Made by a program: the position numbers and the translations under genes. The notes beneath the pieces are model-generated. The model had not been told where the DNA came from. It saw nothing but the letters and a program-made list of their open reading frames with translations, and made no database searches. Shown here in pieces: positions 1 through 5,316 of a stretch of 5,751 bases of DNA; position 1 is the stretch's first letter, and every line of letters starts with the position of its first letter. Source of the DNA: Clostridiales bacterium (GTDB taxonomy: Bacteria > Bacillota > Clostridia > Lachnospirales > WRAX01); assembly GCA_031271375.1 (NCBI GenBank), contig JAISVU010000375.1, positions 1 through 5,751 on the forward strand, given 5' to 3'.

Positions 1-2035
1 AATACATGTCTGTTGTCGAATTGTTTAAATCTATCCGGGCTTGATAAATATCCGGCAGTGCGTCCCTTATTTCTGGATAGCGGTTATAAAAGCTCCGGTT
101 CTGGGCGTCAACCATAGCCTGCCATCTGTCCAGGTAATACTGCTTGGCGTAAAGCTCGCCGTATTTGTCCCGAATAAGCCGGTAAGTCGTGTAGACAGTC
201 AGGCCTTCCGGCGTCCACAACAGATTCTCAAAGTCCATTACGGCCGTGGCGCCGCCCCACCATTGATGAACAGTCTCATGGGCAAAAATCTCGGCGGCCT
301 GGTCGCCCTTGTATCCGCCGTCATAGCTGGCCGTGTTAAACTTGGATTCCGACAAATGGACGTAACCTATCAGGGACGCGTCCAAGTCCTTAGTCTGAAT
401 CATTTTGCAATCGGAGCCGTCCCCCGTTTCCATCCAATCAATACGTCCGAAGGTGTTTATGCAGTATGCCATCACTTCTTCCATCATCCCCCGGATGTCG
501 TTGCCGGCAATCATGCTTTCGTAAGCGCGGGTATAGATAAAGTCGATGTTCACCCCCGCCGCCGTCAGCTTCTGGGAAGTATAATCGGCGGCGTGTATTT
601 CGGATATGCGGGTTTCGCCGGAAACCGTCCATGTTTTCGTTCCATCCGGGTTCTGGGTAAAATCAGTGAGAAACTCAGGTTCCAGGGGGCTCCCTCCCAT
701 GGGAGTCAGGCCGCCGGGGAGCGTTATGTTATATTCATAACTTGCCGGCTCCCCCCTGCCGGCGTTTATATGCGGCAGCAAATTGGTATTCCTCAGCTGA
801 ACATAGTCCGGGTTTATTTGGTCAACCATGTACAGGTTTGGGGAATTATATCTGGCTTCATGGGGAAAACCCTCGTATTCTATCCTCAGCAGCCGATTGC
901 TCCCGGCGGGCAGCTCAAAGGCGGTGTTTCTGAAGTCGTTGATATGCTCATCGGAAGTCTTGAAGGCCAGTGGCTGCCCGTCAAGGGTCATCGACGTTAT
1001 TCTATACCCGCTGTTAAGCTGGATTATATCGGGGACGCCGCCGCTTTCGTCTTTTGATACCGTATACTCGGCGGTTCCCTTAAGACTTCCCCAGAAAACG
1101 TCGGGTTTTATATCATATGAATAATATGAAATCACCGCAGCCGAGGTTTCCGGCAGGAAATCCCTTACCATCTCCGCCGGGCCTCGGTTCACTATGGGCT
1201 GGCGTATCCACATGAGCCCGCCGCAGAGGGAGAGAACCAACGCCGAGGCCGGAAAGAGCGCTTTCCTTGTTCCATAAAGGAAGGAGCCCAGAAGACCCTT
1301 CTGGTATTTACGCAGGCAGACGGCCGAAAGGAACCAAAGACCTCCCGCCAGCGCCAGCCAGAGGGCTCTTGTGTAAAGGGCGATACGCAGGGAATAATCG
1401 CTGGAGAACCCGTCGGAATAGCTTAATACTATGGGGTTTATCCACCTTGCAAAATAATCCCGCTCTACTATTTCATTAAAGCACATTAAAACCAGAGCCG
1501 CGTAAATAAACCCGGTAAGCTCCGCCCTGCGGGTTATCTGATAAAGGGCTTGGGCCAAGGTGAACGAGATCATCCAAGTGGCCAGGGGGAGAATCAAGAA
1601 ACTTCTCGCGTACAGCCCCAAATCGAAAAGATAGTCCAGCTTATGGCTGATGTAAGGCAAGTGAACGAAGGCGCAGAGAGCGCACACAACCGCAGCCAGA
1701 GCCGCCATTGTAAGGAGCCTTGCGGAGGCCGTCCGGGCCGGGGAGACAATGGCCTCCGTGATGCTGTCAACCCTGCTGCGGTGAACCCTGTCCGATTCGA
1801 AAGCCGCGAAGACCGCCCAGACAAGAGAACCGAAGAAGGTGCCCGACAGAACAGGGTTTGCCAGGTACACCACGTTCATCAGGCTAGGCTCGGCAGGTTG
1901 AAGAGTTCTAAAGAAACCGCTAAGTTGAAAATACCCGGGCAGAAGCGAACAGCAGCAAAGGACAGCCGCCGACCAAAACATCCTTGATTTCACCAGCCGT
2001 TTAAACTCAACCCTGAAAATGGAGAAGGTATTCAC
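1..2035 (-). CDS. ABC-2-type permease fused to M1-family zinc aminopeptidase (C-terminus beyond the window)
   Basis: The frame is open from a GTG at 2035 to position 1: 678 codons, no stop. The start overlaps the ATPase stop as GTGA and has a GGGAGG Shine-Dalgarno 7 nt upstream. Residues 1-18 are a basic cytoplasmic start. Hydrophobic segments lie near residues 20-36, 58-78, 103-125, 140-165, 173-192, 219-241 and 260-277. Seven spans with the N-terminus inside would put the rest outside. From about residue 290 the protein is soluble and M1-like. The zinc site is HETVH at 586-590 (H586 and H590 ligands, E587 catalytic), followed by QWWGG, with the third ligand probably E610 in WTPEGLTVY. The spacer from H590 to E610 is 19 residues, against 18 in classical M1 enzymes. 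No literal GAMEN motif is present; HLSES (560-564), with E563 at 23 residues before H586, sits where it would be. Permease/M1 fusions are a known annotated family. The substrate is unknown, and the C-terminal part, where a catalytic tyrosine might lie, may be outside the window. Confidence 0.93.
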   Translation of the reverse strand, partial: MNTFSIFRVEFKRLVKSRMFWSAAVLCCCSLLPGYFQLSGFFRTLQPAEPSLMNVVYLANPVLSGTFFGSLVWAVFAAFESDRVHRSRVDSITEAIVSPARTASARLLTMAALAAVVCALCAFVHLPYISHKLDYLFDLGLYARSFLILPLATWMISFTLAQALYQITRRAELTGFIYAALVLMCFNEIVERDYFARWINPIVLSYSDGFSSDYSLRIALYTRALWLALAGGLWFLSAVCLRKYQKGLLGSFLYGTRKALFPASALVLSLCGGLMWIRQPIVNRGPAEMVRDFLPETSAAVISYYSYDIKPDVFWGSLKGTAEYTVSKDESGGVPDIIQLNSGYRITSMTLDGQPLAFKTSDEHINDFRNTAFELPAGSNRLLRIEYEGFPHEARYNSPNLYMVDQINPDYVQLRNTNLLPHINAGRGEPASYEYNITLPGGLTPMGGSPLEPEFLTDFTQNPDGTKTWTVSGETRISEIHAADYTSQKLTAAGVNIDFIYTRAYESMIAGNDIRGMMEEVMAYCINTFGRIDWMETGDGSDCKMIQTKDLDASLIGYVHLSESKFNTASYDGGYKGDQAAEIFAHETVHQWWGGATAVMDFENLLWTPEGLTVYTTYRLIRDKYGELYAKQYYLDRWQAMVDAQNRSFYNRYPEIRDALPDIYQARIDLNNSTTDMY

Positions 2036-2895
2036 GCCGCCGCCTCCCTCTGGATGCAGTATAGGTAAGCGTCCTCAAGAGTCGGCTCGGCTGCCTCGGC
2101 GAAGCCGGGCAGTCTTTCCGCCGTGACCCGGCACTGAATACCCTTTGCGGTGCTGACCTTGGAGACGATATGGCATCCTGCGGGGATTTCCTCGTCGTCA
2201 ACCCCGGCGATGAAGGTTCCCACATGTCCGGCGGTTTCGTAAATCAGCTCCGACGGCTCCCCGTCAAACAGGATCAGGCCGTCGTTGATTACAAGCACCC
2301 GGTTGCAGATGGACTGTACGTCCTCGATGATATGGGTCGAAAGCAGGACGATTTTGTCCCGTGACATATCGGAGAACAGGTTCCGGAACTTGACCCGTTC
2401 TTCCGGGTCCAGGCCCACGGTGGGCTCGTCAAGGATAAGGAGCTCCGGGTTTCCCAAAAGGGCCTGAGCGATCCCCACCCTCTGGCGTTGGCCGCCGGAT
2501 AGGCTTCCGATGCGTGACTTGCGGCATCCGGTAAGCCCCGTCTGGGATATCAGCCTGTCAATCTCGTTCTTGGACCGAATGCCTTTCATCGCCGACATAT
2601 AATCCAAAAACTGCCACACAGTCAGTTCGTCATAAAGCCCGAAGCTCTGGGGAAGGTATCCCAGGCTGCTTTTCAGCCTCTTCTCCTGCGCCAGTAAGGG
2701 CTTTCCGTCCAGCCTGATCTCTCCCTTGGTGGGGATAAGCCCGGCTATCAAAAGCTTCATCAGCGTGGTCTTCCCGGTGCCGTTGGGGCCGAGTATTCCT
2801 GTCATCATGGGGCTTTCCATGTACAGGCTGATATTTTGCAGGGCTTTTTTGCCGGTTGGGTAAATCATCGTTACGTTTAACGCCTCAATCCGCAT
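2032..2895 (-). CDS. ABC transporter ATP-binding protein (partner of the permease-peptidase)
   Basis: This is a complete nucleotide-binding subunit that should power the permease encoded directly downstream. Residue numbers count from the upstream ATG at 2928. All ABC motifs are present: Walker A GPNGTGKTT (47-55), Q-loop Q94 in GYLPQSFGLY, signature LSGGQ (143-147), Walker B LLILDEP with D167 and E168, D-loop GLDP (172-175) and switch histidine H199 in STHIIED. About 70 residues of C-terminal extension follow the ATPase core, as in many ABC-2 exporter ATPases. No membrane segment is seen. The start is uncertain. ATG 2928 has no visible RBS. GTG 2907 has AAGG 8 nt upstream. ATG 2895 gives the usual family N-terminus (MRIEALNVT, a beta strand starting the fold) and is preferred. 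The stop overlaps the permease start by 4 nt. Confidence 0.96.
   Translation of the reverse strand: MRIEALNVTMIYPTGKKALQNISLYMESPMMTGILGPNGTGKTTLMKLLIAGLIPTKGEIRLDGKPLLAQEKRLKSSLGYLPQSFGLYDELTVWQFLDYMSAMKGIRSKNEIDRLISQTGLTGCRKSRIGSLSGGQRQRVGIAQALLGNPELLILDEPTVGLDPEERVKFRNLFSDMSRDKIVLLSTHIIEDVQSICNRVLVINDGLILFDGEPSELIYETAGHVGTFIAGVDDEEIPAGCHIVSKVSTAKGIQCRVTAERLPGFAEAAEPTLEDAYLYCIQREAAA
2043..2048 (-). promoter_or_regulatory. Ribosome binding site of the permease-peptidase gene
   Basis: On the minus strand GGGAGG (part of AGAGGGAGG) lies 7 nt before the GTG at 2035. It is inside the last codons of the ATPase gene. It decides the GTG as the start, and together with the 4-nt GTGA overlap it implies translational coupling of ATPase and permease. 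Confidence 0.85.
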
Positions 2896-2985
2896 TTTTA
2901 GTTTCACTCTTTCCGCCTTATCCGGCATTAATCTACGGAGCGCGGGCCGACGGTACCGGAGGGCTGTACGCGCTGCCGTATAAAC

Positions 2986-2994
2986 AGTATAACA
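2986..2994 (-). promoter_or_regulatory. Probable extended -10 promoter for the ABC transporter genes
   Basis: On the minus strand the gap upstream of the ATPase gene contains TGTTATACT: a TG extension plus a TATACT -10 hexamer at 2991-2986. This predicts a transcript start near 2979 and a leader of about 50-85 nt, depending on the start codon. The hexamer 17 nt upstream (CACAAA) is a poor -35, which fits a promoter that needs an activator. A similar TTTATACGG follows immediately downstream, so the exact -10 is not certain. This is inference from sequence only. Confidence 0.5.
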
Positions 2995-3002
2995 GGATAA
3001 TT

Positions 3003-3050
3003 ATGGAGTTTGTGTGTGGATTGCGTGTGGAGTTTGTGGAGTTGGTGGAG
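3003..3050 (-). repeat. Cluster of five imperfect direct repeats, candidate regulator-binding region
   Basis: Read on the plus strand, the core TGGAG (one copy TGGAT) occurs at 3004, 3017, 3028, 3037 and 3046, with start-to-start distances of 13, 11, 9 and 9 bp. The last three copies are a near-perfect tandem of the 9-mer GTGGAGTTK. On the minus strand this reads as CTCCAC repeats that begin immediately after the kinase stop codon and end about 9 nt before the extended -10. They therefore span roughly -24 to -71 of the predicted transcript start, where an OmpR-family activator would bind. The irregular pitch is unlike the regular 10-11 bp of classical sites, so a decayed microsatellite is the alternative. 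Confidence 0.6.
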
Positions 3051-4469
3051 TTATGATACCGTGTAAAACTCCGCTTCAAACAATACCCCGCCGTCACAGT
3101 TTTCTATTTTAAACAGCGCGTTGTGGTTTTCCAATATCATACCGGTAATGTACAAGCCGAGCCCGGAACCGCCGCCGCTTTTTTCTCGCCCCGCGCGATA
3201 AAAGGCTTCAAATAAATGGGGAAGATGCTCTTCTCCGATATGAGCGTTTGAGTTAACCACTTGAAATATCGCTTTGTTTCGTATACGTTTAAGCCGGACG
3301 GTTAAATAGGCGGACCCGGCCTTATTCATTGGGGAATGTACCGCCGCGTTGGCGATGGCGTTCCCTACGGCCTTCTCCAATAGCGTTCCGTCGCCAAGAA
3401 TGAAAATATCCGGCTCAACTTCAACTGTCGCTTTCAATCTCCGCGATTCGATTAATGGCATATGCGTTACAACAGCTTTCATAGCAATTTCCGAAAGACA
3501 GGCCGTATCGCGCTGTTGCTTATTATTCATATCTATGAAAGACACCGAAAGGATTTCGCGTATAAATCCGTCCAGTCCGCGAAGTATCTCCGCCGACCGG
3601 GACAAGTATTTTTCCCTGTTCTTATAAGCCCCGACCTCCGCCAGCATTCCCTCAAGCTGTCCGATTACCGTAGCCACAGGCGTTTTAAGTTCATGGGACA
3701 CTGCCGAAAAAAATAAGAGACGGCGGCGTTCCCGGTCTTTTTCAAGCTCGATGTCATTTTTCAACGCCCTAAGGGCGGCGTCCAGCCTGTCAGAAAGCTC
3801 GTTGACGCTTTTTGCCAGCGTCCCGATTTCGTCGCCGCGCACGTCCGGACAGTACCAGCTAAAATCAAGGTTAGCCATACGCGCCGCCGTGGCGCTTATT
3901 CGGGTAATGGGCCGGGTAGTGTACCTGGAAAAGAAAAAAGCGGCGGCCATGGAAATCAAAAGGATTATCGCAACTACCCACGGAAAGCTGCTAAGAACCG
4001 CCGCCTTTATTTCATCTGAAATGAGCGGGTTGAAAATGACGGTCAGTATGTACTCGTCGGAAGAACCCGCGAAACGGAAAGGATATTCGCGTATATCATC
4101 GGAGACGTGAATTTCTTCATTGTTGTTGCCAAATAAAAACCTAGGCACAGGCTGACGGTTCTCATCCAGCAAAATAAGGCCCGCTCCGGTCTCGCGCAGG
4201 AACTTCGTGAAAAGAGCATTGCTTTCGTCCTGACTGCCCAGCCTGAGCCTTGAAACCAATTCTTCCGAGCGGGCAAAGAGCTCCCGCCTTGCCTGCCCTT
4301 CGTTGCTAAACGGCAAAAACAGCCCGGCGAGTAAATATACCGCCGTCGAGATTACCAGAAACAGCGCCAGCAGCATAAGAAAGGTTTTTGCCGTTAGACT
4401 CCCTCTAACGCGCCTTTGGTATTTTATAACCCACGCCGCGAACCGTTTCAATGCAATCGTCAGCTCCAA
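3051..4469 (-). CDS. Sensor histidine kinase, HAMP/HisKA/HATPase_c (VanS-like)
   Basis: This membrane kinase should autophosphorylate and pass phosphate to the response regulator encoded just upstream. Numbering is from the TTG at 4469. The order is: transmembrane 1 at about 28-52; an extracytoplasmic sensor region of roughly 110 residues (53-162) with no recognised domain; transmembrane 2 at about 163-181; HAMP at about 181-233; a HisKA motif SHELKTP with phospho-acceptor H259; N box N370-A-I-A-N374; F box LFEAFYR (419-425); and G2 box GGGSGLGLYI (432-441). The G1 box is degenerate (NSNAHI, 406-411) instead of DxGxG. The start is unclear. TTG 4469 and TTG 4451 both lie inside the regulator gene (65- and 47-nt overlap). 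The first ATG, at 4376, would begin inside transmembrane 1 and lacks an RBS. TTG 4451 has GGAG 12 nt upstream. Coupling to regulator translation is likely. Confidence 0.95.
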   Translation of the reverse strand: MELTIALKRFAAWVIKYQRRVRGSLTAKTFLMLLALFLVISTAVYLLAGLFLPFSNEGQARRELFARSEELVSRLRLGSQDESNALFTKFLRETGAGLILLDENRQPVPRFLFGNNNEEIHVSDDIREYPFRFAGSSDEYILTVIFNPLISDEIKAAVLSSFPWVVAIILLISMAAAFFFSRYTTRPITRISATAARMANLDFSWYCPDVRGDEIGTLAKSVNELSDRLDAALRALKNDIELEKDRERRRLLFFSAVSHELKTPVATVIGQLEGMLAEVGAYKNREKYLSRSAEILRGLDGFIREILSVSFIDMNNKQQRDTACLSEIAMKAVVTHMPLIESRRLKATVEVEPDIFILGDGTLLEKAVGNAIANAAVHSPMNKAGSAYLTVRLKRIRNKAIFQVVNSNAHIGEEHLPHLFEAFYRAGREKSGGGSGLGLYITGMILENHNALFKIENCDGGVLFEAEFYTVS

Positions 4470-5088
4470 GTTTTTTGCGGATGTTTTTTATATGCGTGTC
4501 AACGATTCGTTCGCCGCCGTAGTAATTATAATCCCATAGCTCCTCTATCAGGGCTTTGCGGGTAATAACCCTGCCTTCCGCCTCAAGCAGTTTTCGCAGA
4601 ATGTCAAATTCCAGAAGGGTTAGGTCTACCGGGATTCCGGACGCGGTAACGGCGTGGCTTTTTATATCAAGAAACAAACTGCGGCAGGAAAGCTCCGCCG
4701 TTTCTCCCGCGTTGGATGCCGTTTGACCTTTGGTTCTTCGCAGCACCGCCGCTATTTTCTGTAAAAGAACCGGCATGGAAACCGATTTGACCACATAGTC
4801 GTCGATGCACAGCTCAAACCCGCGCAGCTGGTGCGCTTCGCTGTCCAGAGCGGTAAGCATAATAACCGGGACACCGGACATTTTCCTTATTTCTTCCACT
4901 ACCCCGTAGCCGTCTGTCTGCGGGAGCATAATGTCCACAAGGACCAAATCAAAAGCCCCCTGCCTGAACCCTTCCAAACCGGGAACGCCGTCGTCAAAGG
5001 CGGCGACGGCATATCCCGCGTCTTCAAGATAGTTTTGCAAAAGCTCCCTAAAATCTTGATTATCCTCAATTATAAGAATCTTTGACAT
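4405..5088 (-). CDS. OmpR/PhoB-family response regulator (VanR-like)
   Basis: This is a 227-residue DNA-binding regulator, normal length for the family. The receiver domain (about 1-115) has the acidic pair E8/D9, phospho-acceptor D52 in LVDIMLP, switch T79 and conserved K101. The winged-helix effector domain (about 130-225) carries the family pattern LTLLEFDILRKL, the recognition-helix stretch RIVDTHIKNIRKKLG and the final GVGYKI wing. The ATG at 5088 is chosen because it begins the first receiver strand (KILIIEDN) and has GGTGAG just upstream. The gene lies 22 bp after the DUF6440 gene, and its 3' end overlaps the kinase start. One oddity is that K101 is followed by serine (KSVSMP), where the family nearly always has a Lys-Pro. 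The likely target is the promoter at 2986-3050 upstream of the ABC genes, inferred from position alone. Confidence 0.97.
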   Translation of the reverse strand: MSKILIIEDNQDFRELLQNYLEDAGYAVAAFDDGVPGLEGFRQGAFDLVLVDIMLPQTDGYGVVEEIRKMSGVPVIMLTALDSEAHQLRGFELCIDDYVVKSVSMPVLLQKIAAVLRRTKGQTASNAGETAELSCRSLFLDIKSHAVTASGIPVDLTLLEFDILRKLLEAEGRVITRKALIEELWDYNYYGGERIVDTHIKNIRKKLGADDCIETVRGVGYKIPKAR

Positions 5089-5097
5089 GCACTCACC

Positions 5098-5109
5098 AAG
5101 ATATATCTT
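5098..5109. repeat. 12-bp perfect palindrome just upstream of the response regulator gene
   Basis: AAGATATATCTT reads identically on both strands. It occupies about half of the 22-bp gap between the DUF6440 stop and the regulator start, right before the RBS. It could be an operator or part of a weak AT-rich promoter. A 12-bp palindrome is expected about once or twice by chance in a window this size, so the support is only its position. Confidence 0.3.
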
Positions 5110-5110
5110 T

Positions 5111-5287
5111 TCATTTTGTCACAACCGGTTTCCCGTCTTCATCAATAATTGCAATAATGCCGCCCGCGGTATTGTTGAACCATGAACGCAGGTAAGTAAC
5201 GCCCGTTTCTTTGTCGCGTATTAAATCAATACGGTCAGAAATATTGAATTTCTGAGTGTAAACTATCTCAAATCTATCATTCCGCAC
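5111..5287 (-). CDS. Small DUF6440-like protein of unknown function
   Basis: This is a 58-residue protein. It shows the pattern I associate with DUF6440: RFEIVYTQKF near the start, then IDLIRDKETGVTYL, a short glycine-containing turn and a final IIDEDGKPVV strand. It is predicted to be a soluble, mostly beta domain, with no signal peptide, membrane helix or catalytic motif visible. The GTG at 5287 is chosen because GGAAGGGGGG lies 6 nt upstream and because family members begin shortly before RFEVVY. An in-frame TTG at 5320, overlapping the preceding stop, would add 11 residues but has no RBS. The gene lies 29 bp after the QueG-like gene and 22 bp before the response regulator, so co-transcription is likely. 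The family has no established function, and neither does this protein. Confidence 0.75.
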   Translation of the reverse strand: MRNDRFEIVYTQKFNISDRIDLIRDKETGVTYLRSWFNNTAGGIIAIIDEDGKPVVTK

Positions 5288-5293
5288 CTTTAG

Positions 5294-5303
5294 CCCCCCT
5301 TCC
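5294..5303 (-). promoter_or_regulatory. Strong poly-G ribosome binding site of the DUF6440 gene
   Basis: On the minus strand GGAAGGGGGG ends 6 nt before the GTG at 5287. It contains a run of six G (5299-5294). It is the reason for preferring this start over the upstream TTG at 5320. Confidence 0.7.
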
Positions 5304-5316
5304 GATATATAATTAA

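Noticed and set aside
694..705. 12-bp palindrome CTCCCATGGGAG
   Set aside because: It lies inside the permease-peptidase coding frame (codons for Pro-Met-Gly-Gly) with no regulatory context; chance is sufficient.
41..1057. Plus-strand open frame of 338 codons
   Set aside because: It lies antisense to the permease-peptidase gene, whose minus-strand frame has HETVH and the M1 context. The plus-strand product has no recognisable domain or RBS-supported start.
1550..1987. Plus-strand open frame of 145 codons rich in Arg, Glu and Gln
   Set aside because: It is the complement of the membrane-spanning part of the permease; hydrophobic codons read backwards give charged residues. The composition is that of a shadow frame.
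3003..3050. CRISPR-like array
   Set aside because: The repeat units are about 5-9 bp with 4-8 bp between them and no spacers of useful length; no cas gene is present.
2940..3050. Rho-independent terminator after the kinase gene
   Set aside because: I could not find a stable GC-rich hairpin followed by a T run on the minus strand. The small palindrome CGGTACCG near 2952-2959 has no T tract, so read-through from the regulator genes into the ABC genes remains possible.
4043..4276. Minus-strand 77-codon frame inside the kinase gene
   Set aside because: It is a shifted frame of the kinase sensor region, without RBS or known domain.
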